NCBI GenBank assembly: GCA_013368315.1
Contig: JAACJM010000001.1
Location: forward strand, 248,001-312,000
Source of the DNA: Tetrapyrgos nigripes
Taxonomy: Eukaryota > Basidiomycota > Agaricomycetes > Agaricales > Campanellaceae
Length of the DNA: 64,000 bases
Direction: 5' to 3'
Shown: piece after piece, positions 44,297 through 55,548 of the stretch
Layout of the letters: the number at the start of each line of letters is the position of its first letter
How positions within the stretch are numbered: position 1 is the stretch's first letter
The notes under the pieces: generated by a model
Told to the model about the DNA's origin: nothing
The model's input: the letters and a program-made list of their open reading frames with translations, nothing else
The model's database searches: none
Program-made: the position numbers and the translations under genes

Positions 44297-45019
44297 GCAA
44301 TGTAGTCAATAAGAAGGGGAGTGAGTCTCTTTGAGAGATGAACTGCCTTCGAGTACGAGTTGTTGGTCAAATAAAAGGGTGTTTCAACGAGGTTGGGTTG
44401 TTTAAGTCCCGTAAAGTTATTGCTCTGAGTTTTTTATACTGCATCTGGATGGATCCATCGGTCCCGACAGAGCATTGACTGAGTCAAAAGATACCACCGG
44501 CGGTACCGTCTCTGTCATATTATCAAGGCGATCCTAACAACTCGGTTCCGTGAAACACACTGTAGGGACTTGAAGTGGTTGCAATTGGCAGTGTTGGCCT
44601 GACAATAGACATGACTGTGATGATAGTTGAGAGCAGCTGCAAGATAACAGGTTTCGCGGACGCCGATTGATTGATTGGATTACACCGCACCGAAAAGCTA
44701 CCAAAGTGTTACGAGTAAGGGGTAGTAGCTCAACGTGGAACCACTTGCTGGTTCTAGCGGGGCAAGCAACAGTGAGGTGTCCTGAGTGGCACGCCGTAGT
44801 ACTACTAGCCGTAGTTCCCGCTTTTTCAATCCGCAAGACATGTCTAAACCGCAGAAAAGTACTAATTCCAACAAAAACAAGGTTGGTTGAATGAGGATAC
44901 ATGTACATGCTAGATCTCAAGTATAATGCTCATGTCGAAGAGATGATGTATAGAAAATCCCTAAGTATGCAAAGAAGAAAAGGTTATCAAGAAAACTCGA
45001 ATAGAATCATAGGGAAAAA
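44297..45019. other. Intergenic, eIF4A upstream region
   Basis: About 720 bp holding the eIF4A promoter and 5' UTR and the KNL1 3' UTR. Overlapping frames of 60-130 codons on both strands lack motifs and splice support. Confidence 0.5.
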
Positions 45020-48000
45020 TCAACACTCCTGGGCAATGATACATGCGTCAAGCAAACAAGCATAGTTGCCTTGAGGACTGGCTTCGCTCAAGCGCTTCTG
45101 CAAGGCGTTGGATACATCCTCAGCTCTGGGAGACAGAAATCAAAATCCAAAAACGCCGAGCAGAGACATACAAATCTTACCTGGCACTTCCATACGCAAC
45201 CGCTACCTCATAGCGCATGGACTTGATAGACACCGGCCAACGACTATACGCGTCTCGGTTGAACACAAACGACACGATCACCTTAGATTTCCGAGAGGGA
45301 AACAAAAGAGGAATTTGAGCTCGGAATTCTGAAAAGGGTTTGGCAGATGATTGGTTGAGTTCAATTTCAAGCGGGTATCTGAGACTGAGTAATCGGAATT
45401 GAAGACAGAGTTGGGAACAGGATGACCAGTAATCTGACAATTTCTGGACAATCTACGACACTAGTTAGCAAAACAGCTATTCGTCAAGAAGCATTTTTGA
45501 CTCACCCGGCGTGTGGTCGATTCACCAGAGTTTCTGATCATATGTTTTGCAGCAGACAACAAGAAATTCTTCAGACGAGGAAAATCATCCTTGTGTCTGG
45601 AACTTTCTGGAACGGGAACGATATCAATCTTTTCCACAACAGGCTGGTATTTCTGGCAGGGTATGGAAACACGGTATGCGGATGCATACACATACTCGAA
45701 GATATTGGCGTTGACCTTGGTGATACGAAACATGTGTAGGTCCTCGAGGGTTTCGAGTTCCTCTGACAAAGATATAGATTTTAGTTGTGCAGAGTACAAT
45801 ACCAGAGGTGGAACGCTTACCTTTGAGCCTGAATACTTCTGACCGAGTTCCATTTTTCTGCAGATCCAACAGTCGGCTGGCTTCATTTATCGCAGTTGTT
45901 GCCTCTCGTTTATGAGCTTCGATATCCGCCAATCGCTCCTTCAGCCAAACTAGCTGATCAAGACCCTCTTTTTCTTCATTTCTCAGCGCATCAATTTCGT
46001 GACTATAGAACCACATGAGAAAAAAGGATGAACATGAACTGATAAAATACATACTTCTGGTCAGTAATCGAGTTCTTCAGTTCAGTGAGGTAATTTTGAT
46101 CGCATTCCTCGATTGCAGCAACCTCAGCTTGTTCCTTTTCCAATTCTCGCATAACTTGCTCGTATTCTTGTTCCAGAGAAGGCAGTGCCTCGTCACATTT
46201 GGCTTTGACGTTTGCGAGGGCTTTGGCGTCCTGTATCATAGGGAAATGAGCACCATTCGTTTAGTTTACGCGGTAGAAATCAACGGACATTTTGGAGCTC
46301 GGTGAAGTACTTCTCTGCGGGAATTCTGAGGGTGTCAATCCACTTCAGCTTATAGTCATACCAATCGGATTTAGCATGCCCTCTTGTATTCGTCCTGATC
46401 AATTTCAGATGTTGCTACATCAACAACTTAGTACTGATTCACGGCTCTCGAGAAGCATGAAAAATACCTTCAGCTCCTCCTGCTCCTTTTCACCAGCACT
46501 AGAGAATTCCGTGAACAGCTGAGGAGTCATCCGCCCAGCCTCTTCCTCGCACTGTTCGAAGTTGGTTTTACTCTGCTTCATCCAACCCTCTAGATCGTTT
46601 GCAACGCGAGTATACAGTGCGAGCTGAGGTGTATCAATAGACGAGGCCACCGCATACTCCGCGAGTCCTATTTCGTCCGGATTTCGAGGCTGACGCTGGG
46701 CCTGCTGTGATGGATGCATCGAGCGCCGCGGAGCTGTCAACTCGTCCATGAACTTGATATCTGTCATTACGAAGAACTGCTCGATGGATATTGGAGGCTG
46801 TAGGGAAAAGATCAATACTCTGATTGAAACAAAAGAAACATGTACTTACCCCCTCATCAGCGCTGTAGCCATCAGCAGGAATTGCATCTCGCCACTGTTC
46901 AGTAGCCGCCGCCATGTCAACATCAACGTGATCATCCTCGTCTTCAAGATGCTCCGAGTCGAGAAAGGTAGAAAGGTCGACAACGGGGACACTTGGAGAG
47001 GACGGACCGGGATCTTGGACCATATCCACATTCTGGGGCTGCTGAACAGAAAAGGGAGGCAAGAGATTAGGCTTGGACGACTGGACAAGCTTCTCGGCCT
47101 GCGGCAAGATATCTTTGCCTTTCTCTCTGCCTTTTCCAAAATCCACCTGAACAGGCTCAGCATTCCTGTCAAACCGCTTCCAGGCATCCGATGAAGCTGC
47201 AGAGCCCATACTGGCGCGACCCAGACCAATGCTAGCCTTCTTCTTCGGAGACGTCCTAGTGACGCTGGGCGCGTTTTCAGCCGTCGCAGGAGTCGCTCCG
47301 AATCCAACAGCAAGACTCTTCCGACGGGCGAGATAACCTGAAGGACGTCTCAATGAATTAGGTTTGGAATTGGGCTTCTCAGTAGGAGGAGCAGCCTGGA
47401 ATGGGGCTTTCTTGCTTGGATCAAGTGGTCTGGGTTCTTGATTAGGAGAAGTGGGTGGTGGACTTTGTGCAGTTTCGGGAGATGCAGCTTGACTCCATCG
47501 AGATGCTAACGCCTGACGCTTGGCTGGGCTAGGCTTCCCAGCCTCGTCAGCGTGAGACACGTCGGTGGATATCCGGGGTCGCTTGAGAGAGGATGCGTTA
47601 TCCACCGGTGTGGAGGGCTTCTTCGGGCTAGGTTTGGAGACAGGTGGAGCGAATGCAGCAGTGAACCCTTTAGTTGGAGTTTTCGAAGGAGATTTACTGC
47701 CCTTGGTTGGAGATACAAGCGCCTTTGAATTGGAAGTTGAAGGTCCTGCATTGTGTTCTACTTCTGACGGTGGTAGAGAGAACACTGTGGGCGGTGGTGA
47801 TCGAGTGGGTTCCGTGGGTTTTGCCTGCGGGGTCGGAGGGTCGGGCATGAAATCGGGCAGATCGCCCCCTGCGGCGGCGAGACTGGGTCGAGGTGTGGAA
47901 GAGATCAAACCATGATCTTCCCCATATATTTCCGACTCATCCATGTCCATATCATCATCTGAGGGTTGGAAAGCTCTACTGTCACGCGAATTGAACCCCT

Positions 48001-49137
48001 TGCCCATCATCCTGCTGATATCGACAGTGTCATCCCCGGGGTCAAAGCTGTTTTCGAAACTGTCCTCCGACATTACCATGGACCCTTCTTCGCGCTGTGC
48101 CAGGTTGAGTGACTGTCGAGCTCGTACGACCCTAGCAATTGCATCGTCAACGTCCATATCTTTGATCGCATCCTCGCTGTCAGACCCTTCCACAGTGGCA
48201 ACGCCTGCGTGGGTTCCTGCAACTAGCTGTAGCCATGTTTCGTCCTCATGAGCTGGGCGCAGAGGCTGGCCAAGGGGGATAGTGAATCTGCGGGGTTCTG
48301 CCTGGTCGCTAAGCATAGACTGATCCGAAAGGAAGGACTGGGACAGGTCTTCAGGAGCATCACTAGTTGGTGTAGGATTATCCGAGATTTGGGACAGTGG
48401 TGGACGCTGCACACTCCCGCCCGTTGAGAGCGACCGTTTGCCCTTTAGGTTGGAACTATAGGCCTCCGTTACGTCCATATCGCTCTCTTGTGGTTCAAAA
48501 TCAAATTCTTCATCTGCTATTGCTGCTTCGTCCCCGTGAGCGAAGAGGCTTGTGGAAGTGAGGTCCATATCCTCAGTTCCAGCAAAAGATGGTCGCATAG
48601 ATGACCGTCGGCTACGCGTGGAGCCTGGATAGGCATTTTCGTCGTTGACTACGGGTGGAAAGTCATCAGACGAGGGCATGTCGGGAAGATCTTGAGAAGG
48701 ATATGATCCTGAGCTTTCTTGATAAACGCGTTTGCTCTTGAATTCCCGAACATCTGAATGCGTCGAAAAGCTGACTCGACGACTAAGAGATTTACGAGTA
48801 AAGTTGTCTCTAATATGCTCCTGGTAATCTGTGGTGAGATCCATGGATGCTATACCATCTTCCTGCGAAGCAGAAGATATTCGAGCATCAGGTGGTTGCG
48901 AGGAGGATCGTCGCTTCAGGATACCCCGAATTGGACCCTGGAAGCAAATTCAGCCACAGTTTGCACAGAACACAAGCGACGACGCACCAGAGAGATACGT
49001 TTCGACCTCGAACGAGGGGATTCGTCCCCTGGAGCAAAACTAGTAGCCCGACGTCTCCGCTTTGGAATGACTGCATCGCTTGGCTGAGCAACAGCTATCG
49101 ATTTTCGTCTGTCAGAGGTATCTCTGCTGATGACCAT
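45020..49137 (-). CDS. SPC105: Kinetochore scaffold KNL1 (Spc105/Spc7)
   Basis: The outer-kinetochore scaffold of the KMN network; it binds PP1 and, when phosphorylated on MELT repeats by Mps1, the Bub3-Bub1 checkpoint module. From ATG 49137 exon 1 (to 48988) is basic (VIPKRRRRATSFAPGDESP). Exon 2 opens with GPIRGILKRRSSSQP, a SILK-like PP1 motif, then SLSRRVSFSTHSDVRE, the RVSF PP1 motif. MELT-like repeats follow: SMDLTTD, EDMDLTSTSL, SDMDVTEAY. A long acidic/Pro-Ser disordered middle leads to the Spc7 domain (FFVMTDIKFMDELTAPRRSM, TRVANDLEGWMKQSKTNFEQ). Coiled coil comes next (LEQEYEQVMRELEKEQAEVA), then an RWD-like C-terminus ending ...LLDACIIAQEC at TGA 45022-45020. Motif order and length agree with fungal Spc7 proteins. 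Introns concentrate in the C-terminal third. Confidence 0.92.
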
Positions 49138-49685
49138 GAGTCTGACGGAGGTGATATACAAGAAGAATAGTAGTAGATGGAAGCCAAGACGGGGCCTAGA
49201 GGTACTGGGTTGATAAGAGTAAACAAACGCGTCGCGGTCAGGTGAGGAAAACAATAAAGAAATCACGTGTTGACGTTGAAGATTCCGGACGTGTTGCCGC
49301 TGTGATCAACAGGCGACCTGCTCTGGATCGGACAACCCAGGTCAGTCTCGGCCCCTCGGGTTGGTCATTTGGTGCTAGATTGGTGGCAAACTCCAGTGCA
49401 TCGCGGTCACTCGCCGGGACCTACAAATTTTCAGAACGGTCGGATTACATAGGACTTGAAGTTGGCGCGAAAGTTCTAGGAGTATAATTCTACTGAACTT
49501 CTACCGCTTTTCTGAAGTAACGATAGTTACAATCACCGCGACGCGAGGGATTTCTCATAATTCCCATGCCAAATTTTTGAGCTGAGTCAGCGGCATCGAA
49601 AAAAAAAAAAAAGCGATCAGGCCACTTGAAAGTGGCAATACTTAAAGTAAGCGCATCGACGGGTGGTTTGTTCACGCTGACCACC
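49138..49685. other. Divergent region between KNL1 and ERG5
   Basis: About 550 bp between divergent starts, with an A-homopolymer of roughly 15 bases near 49598. It must hold both promoters. No other feature is supported. Confidence 0.5.
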
Positions 49686-51486
49686 ATGACCAACTCCATG
49701 TCAGTCTCTGCGCCTGTCGCCACCGCAGAAGCACTCTACAACCTCCCGGCCACGCTCTTTCCCTTTGCTACCGACAAGTCGGCCACTTGGTGGTACACAA
49801 CAGCCGCCATCCTACTCGGACTGCTCGCTCTCGAACAGACCGTCTACCGCTACAAAAAGGGCCATCTACCAGGCGACCCATGGACTATTCCAATTATTGG
49901 CAAGTTTGCCGATTCCATGAAACCCACCATGGAGAATTACATGAAGCAGTGGAATTCGGGGGCGTTGAGTGCATTGAGTGTGTTCAATATGTAAGCTTTC
50001 ATCACTCGGAATTCGTGCTCATTCTAATGTTCACCTCCCAAGTTTCATTGTCATGTCGTCGACCACCGACTATTCACGAAAGATCCTCAACTCCCCCACT
50101 TACGCGGAGCCTTGTCTCGTTTACTCTGCTAAAGTCATCTTGAACCCCAGAAACTGGTATGAACGCATCGTATTTCTTTCTCAATGAGTTTCTAATCCCT
50201 GAGTGCAGGGTCTTCCTTACGGGCAAGGAACATGTGGACTACCGTCGTGTTTTGAACCTTTTGTTCACTCGCAAAGCTATTGGGTAAGTCTCAGACTTCC
50301 GCGTTCTAATATTCCGCAAGCTGATGTTAACATAGCCTCTACGTTGGTATCGAAGACGCCATTACTCGCAAGCATTTCGCGCAGTGGATGAAAGACAGGG
50401 AAGGCAAAGGCGCTATGCCGATTATGATGCCTTCTCGCTACCTCAACATGGATACATCTCTTCGTGTTTTCTGTGGAGACCATATTCCCGATCACGCTAC
50501 GAAAGAGATTAGTGACAAGTACTGGGCCGTTACCCAAGCACTCGAACTCGTCAACTTCCCCTTTGCCATTCCTGGCACCAAGGTTTACAAAGCTAAGCAG
50601 GCCGCCAAAGTCGCCATGGACTGGCTAGAACTAGCTGCTCACAATAGCAAAGCCGCCATCGCTAAAGGTGCTGAGCCTGCATGCTTAATCGACGAATGGA
50701 TGTACCTCATCTCTCAGCCTGATTACAAGGGCAGGAACGACTTTAGCGATCACGAAATTGCCATGGTCGTCTTTTCTTTCTTGTTCGCCTCACAAGATGC
50801 TATGAGTAGTGGTCTCATCTACGGATTCCAACACTTGGTAGACCATCCCGAAATCTTAGCCAAAGTTCGCGAGGAGCAGGAGCGTGTCCGACAAGGAAAC
50901 TTTGAGGCGCCACTCACGCTCGAGTTGATGGATCAAATGCCCTACTTACAGGCCGTCGTCAAAGAAAGTCTACGGGTTAAACCTCCTGTGACTATGGTGT
51001 GTATGATCCACATATTGTTAGATTCTCTTCTGAGCTTGTCATTCCTAGGTGCCGTACAAGACGACCAAGGCATTCCCAATCAGCGATCACTACACCGTAC
51101 CAGCGAACTCTATGGTCATCCCCTCGTTCTACAATGCTCTCCATGACGCCGATGTCTTCCCTCGACCTGACAGATTCGATCCCGACCGCTGGCTCGACCC
51201 CAACAGTTCCGCCAACACCAACCCCAAAAACTATCTCGTCTGGGGTAGTGGTCCTCATCGCTGTATCGCTGTTGAATACGCTAGTATAAACATCGCTCTC
51301 GTCCTTGCCACAGCTGCTGTTATGTTTGACTGGGAACATGAAATTACGCCGTTGAGTAACGAAGTAGAGTGAGTATTCTTCCTTTTCGACCTCTTCCATC
51401 TCTGACACTCCTTACTTAGGATCATCGCGACTTTATTCCCCAAGGATGGATGCAAACTCAAGCTCACGCCTCGCACACACACATGA
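49686..51486 (+). CDS. ERG5: Sterol C-22 desaturase, cytochrome P450 family 61 (ERG5)
   Basis: It introduces the C22-C23 double bond of ergosterol in the ER. Six exons (49686-49990, 50043-50156, 50209-50283, 50336-50996, 51049-51368, 51420-51486) total 1542 nt (513 residues), usual for CYP61. An N-terminal anchor (SATWWYTTAAILLGLLALEQ) is followed by a Pro-rich hinge (LPGDPWTIPIIGK). The I-helix carries FLFASQDAMSSGLIYGFQHL, where SQDAMSS replaces the usual AGxxT as in the CYP61 family. KESLRVKPPVTMVPYK holds ExxR, DRFDPDRW holds the PERF-like motif, and LVWGSGPHRCIAVEYA holds the haem-thiolate Cys, with Trp at the first aromatic position. The frame is intact at all five junctions. A GGLFTLTT leader precedes the chosen ATG in frame. 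Confidence 0.94.
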
Positions 51487-51809
51487 TACCGCTATAGAGG
51501 TGTATTTGTTGACGCGTTTTCATAGCAAGCACTAACAAAATTGACATGGCTTTGTGGATTTCCCTCTATTTTTATAGTACCGTCGTGTAATTAATTAGCT
51601 ACGAGCGCAGTAGTGAGCGTTGTTGTGTAACATTTGCTCAATGTGCTCGTCATTTGGAGTAATGTGTACAACCTTTGGAACTGCAGTGGTTCTTGAAAAA
51701 ATGATCTCGTTGGCTATCATCTACAGTATAACACAGCCTAATTGAGCGCTAGTTGTTTGGATATGGCTATCAGCTAACTGGACATGTATCCCTGTGCTAG
51801 ACATTCAAT

Positions 51810-51958
51810 AGACATTGCCTTCGCGGGTAAGGATACTAGGATTATGATTCAACAAAGATTAGACATTGCTTCGCGGTAAGGATACTAGGATTATGATTCA
51901 ACAAAGAATAGACATTGCTTTCGCGGTCAGGATACTAGGATTACGATTCAACAAAGCG
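51810..51958. repeat. Three-copy tandem repeat, unit about 50 bp
   Basis: Copies at 51810-51860, 51861-51909 and 51910-51958 share agacattgc, then tcgcgg, aaggatactaggattatgat and tcaacaaag. They differ by one- or two-base indels and a few substitutions. The repeat lies in the convergent space between ERG5 and the P450 gene, within 51487-52094, where no gene is supported. Confidence 0.88.
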
Positions 51959-52094
51959 TACATGTACAATACATAGCATGCCGTACCGTGTACACCTTCG
52001 GAATTATGTGGTGACTAGACTACAGCGTCATGGTACAAAACTTTTTTTCGAGCCTGTGTTGGAATTATTTGCAGTGCCAATGACAACTGTGCCA

Positions 52095-54130
52095 TTAGAC
52101 TCTGGATACGAGAAGAGGAAGAGAGCTGGGACCTTGCCCTTTGATACGAGGTCGAATCACGAAACTCTGGAAAGGCTCAATCTCATACGGGGAGGTGAAG
52201 GAAAATTGTCGAAGCAAGGTAATGATGAGGGCCTATAGTTGCGGTCAGCTAACCCCCCGAGTCGACCAAGTTTTAAAACGGATTACCTTAACTTCAGTGA
52301 GAGCAAAGGCTCTCCCAATACATGACCGAGGCCTGGAATAAGGAAGGTCTCGATCAGCCAACAATTTGGGAGGCTAATAGAAAGAAAAGACCAACCCTTC
52401 ACTGAAAGCGAAGATTTCACGTTGCTGGCGTATTCCCTTTTCTTTCCGTTCTATCCATCTCTCCGGTTTGAATATCTCCGCATCTGAACCCCAGACGGCT
52501 GGATCGGTCTGGACAACGTTGACGGGAATTTCAAGTATCGTGCCCTTCGGGATAACGAGATACATGTCAGAGGTACCCTGAATTGGCTCGGAAAGAGGGA
52601 CGGAGATGGTCTCGGCAGCCTGCAAAGGGACTCAGTAAGAAGCGTCTTGCAGAAAGCATGGAAGCAATCACACCTGATGATGATTTTCAAGGATAGGGGG
52701 ATGGAGACGTAATGTCTCGTGAATGACTGCGTCCAGAAGGGGGTACTTGTTGTTCAGTTCATCGAAGGAAGGGTCTCCTCCTGTAGAGACTTCTTTCCGC
52801 ACACCTTCTTGGATGGAAATGTTGGTGGCAAGTTCATAAAGAACCCACTAAATTGTTGAAGAAGAGATGAGAAGGAAATCTGGACAAAATGAATGCGACT
52901 GACCGAAACAGTGGAGGATACAGTCTCGTAACCAGCTGATATGACCGTTCTCATTTCAGCAACCAGATGGGCCTCGTCACTTGTAGTTGCCCCAGAAGCA
53001 TCGGCTTTCACTAAGAGCGCGCTCATTTGTTTGACAGACACATGAATGAAGAAAGAAAACATACACATCATTGCCATAACGTTCTTTTCATTCGTGTCGC
53101 CCGCAATTTTCGCATCTCTCCACATTCTGACGGCTATATCACCGAGTTCTTGCTTCGTCAGACGGATCATTTCTCCCTTCTTTCCAATTGACAGGATGGA
53201 AGGGAATATCCAAAACAGAGCCCGCATGTAAAAGGATGAGAGTTTGTTTTCGTTATTGGTGAGACCATCAAGAGCATCCGCTAAGGCGTGTTTTTCACCT
53301 GAAAGGCAGTCGAAGTCGTAAGAGAACGCAGCGCGACCCACTGTATCGAGTCTGTGAGCAAGAACAGTGAGCTCATAATCGATCGTACAAATAAATTGAT
53401 CAGACGCACGCAAAACGACCAGCCCAGTTCGTGGCTTCAATTTCGGTCTTGTCTGAAGTACTTTCGTCAACGAGCTTGGCCCATTGTGAAGCAAGCTTGG
53501 CTGAGGTTTCGTAGAAGATTGGAGTCAAGTTTCGGACTGACTGTGTGCTGTGAACAATACGTCAAGCCGATGTACGGTAAATCGGGCAAGCTCTCACCTC
53601 AGAGCAGGGGCCAATGGTCTGCGGTGTCTTTCATGCGCTTCTTTGCCTGAGAATAGATTGGCAAGGAGCCGGCATTGATACATTGAAGAATTCACCTTCA
53701 ACCCAAAGTATACCTTCACCGAGAGTAACTTTGAACCACTCCCTGACACCCGTCGGCTTCGGGAAACTATAAATTCCTTCTCCAACAATAAACGTTATCG
53801 CACGAGGGTCGGTAATTGAAAGAATTTGGTGCTGGAGATTTAAACCAGTCAGACGACACAGATGGTCAGGAAGCCTGTCCGACTTACTCCAAAGGCGCCT
53901 GTGAATCTCAGGACTTTCCCAAATTGACTATGCCATTTGACATAGTGGGAGCCGGGCAAGCTGTGGTACAGTAACCATTCCTCTCCCCATATGAGCGAAG
54001 AACATTTGGGGCCAGGGACGTGTCGAAGAGACCAGCGGACGGAGACGAGATGGAGGATAAACGTAAGAGAGATGAAGCACAATAAGGCTGCAGCTAGTAG
54101 CAGAGAGATGTGCAGATAGTCGTAGGACAT
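52095..54130 (-). CDS. Microsomal cytochrome P450, substrate unknown
   Basis: A haem monooxygenase anchored in the ER by an N-terminal helix (ISLLLAAALLCFISLTFILH, from ATG 54130), followed by the hinge RHVPGPKCSS. Exons join to give FPKPTGVREWFK, the C-helix region HRRPLAPALR, the I-helix SAGYETVSSTVS (AGxET), HETLRLHPPI (ExxR) and FKPERW. The haem loop is produced only by splicing: FSEG from the exon ending near 52389 plus PRSCIGRAFALTEVK from the exon beginning near 52331 gives FxxGxxxCxG. A last exon (ALIITLLRQFSFTSPYEIEP...) ends at TAA 52097-52095. It is convergent with ERG5 but clearly from a different family. The enzyme appears intact. No biosynthetic cluster surrounds it, so a role in detoxification or secondary metabolism cannot be chosen. 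Confidence 0.9.
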
Positions 54131-55548
54131 GGTGGATTGCGGGTATCTAGGCTTGCGCTCGGCTCATCCTTTATATGTCTGCGGCCTTGAAGATTTCACC
54201 CGATCCTGCAGGAGCTAAGGGAAGCACAGATTAAAATGATCTCATAGCAGTATAATCAGGCATCGCTCTAATCTAGGGCTTTGGACATCGCTGAATGTGT
54301 CAAGGCAGTGAACAGGAAGAAAGAACTGCTGTTAAATTGCTCGTCTAGAACGTACTGGGACTCCGGACCACCATGCGACAACAAAAAAATTGAGGATCAG
54401 CGTTCCCGTGATGAGGGAGAAAAAGTAATGAGGCATGTTTACAATTCAAACGCCGTAAATAGGGAGAAACTTCTGTGAATTGTGTATGACGGGTTCCTTG
54501 CACTGATTTAAATTATGACCATTGCTGTGCAAAACATATGATCTTAAATCTGCGACGACCAGCAAGGAGCTGCGACTTACTCTACGTCCAACAACATGAC
54601 CACAGAGCCGGACGGAACGGAGAAAAAGTGAGGGCAAGTTAAAGCCGGCTGCATACGGATAGCCAAGACTATTGGGATCTTGCCTGTTCACCGGTCACCG
54701 GAAGGCATTCTTCTCTCAGAGATTACCAGCTTCGAGTTTGAGATCCTCCCAGACGGACAAGGTCCTTGTTCGTTTCCGAGGCGCACTACATGGAGCACAA
54801 TGAGGTTGGAGATAACGAGCTTCTCAGTGCACCCTGTGACGTGGACATAAGTAATTTTGGACCAGCAGTTTCTGCCATATCCGTGAAGCCTCACCAATCA
54901 GAAAGTGCACAAAAGCAAAGATGATTTCGGCGTTTTTACTGTAGTCTCATGTAGCCAGCTCGCTGTGCCTTGTTCTTCTCAATCGAGGTATTCTTGATGT
55001 CGGGTCAAGGGATTTCGAGCGGGCAAAATGTGTGCCCGAGCTAGTACTACCGAAGAACGAAGACGCATGGCTCTTGCTTGTTTGTTCTTGACCACCAGGA
55101 AGTTGGAGGATCACAAGATGGAATCATTGGTGAAACCCAAAACGAGGATGGAAGCTGTAAGCACTTCGAGAAACATCCAGGAACCAGCTCGGAGCTCTTT
55201 CTGCGGTTGTATATCAAAAGCGTAGCTAGCCGGGAAGGCAGCCACCGGGGAGGCAGAGTGACTGATAGACAGTTGATTAGGAATTTTGGCAACAAAGAAC
55301 TGTGGAGGTAGTGGACTGAAAGGCTTGAAGGGGCCTAGATATGGAACAGATTTCACGAGCAAATAACAGGACCATTCTCTCTTGGATGTCGCGGTAGAAA
55401 ACTGGACGCGTAAAAAGGGAACGTGTCGAACACGTAATCCCTTTATTTGCCTGCAAGCTCAAGTTGTAACAATCCCGCCTGTATCGGTGCACACTGCATA
55501 CACTCTCTCGTTTCAACCCGACATAGGGATTCCTTTCTTTCCATCTTT
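54131..55548. other. 1.4-kb divergent intergenic region (P450 / acetyl-CoA transporter)
   Basis: This must contain the promoters of the P450 (-) and the transporter (+). Several 60-83 codon frames occur on both strands (for example 55111-55362, minus) but none has a motif, repeat or splice support. I see nothing else. Confidence 0.45.

Noticed and set aside
44534..44920. Overlapping frames on both strands upstream of eIF4A
   Set aside because: They shadow each other, have no recognisable domain and fall in the promoter and UTR space of eIF4A.
52374..52625. P450 at 52-54 kb appearing to lack its haem-binding cysteine, so seemingly truncated
   Set aside because: Splicing the exon ending in FSEG to the exon starting PRSCIGRAFALTEVK restores the full haem loop, and a further exon gives a normal C-terminus.
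49686..54130. Two P450s as a secondary-metabolite gene cluster
   Set aside because: One is the housekeeping sterol enzyme ERG5. Neighbours are KNL1 and an acetyl-CoA transporter, with no polyketide synthase, peptide synthetase or terpene synthase gene present.
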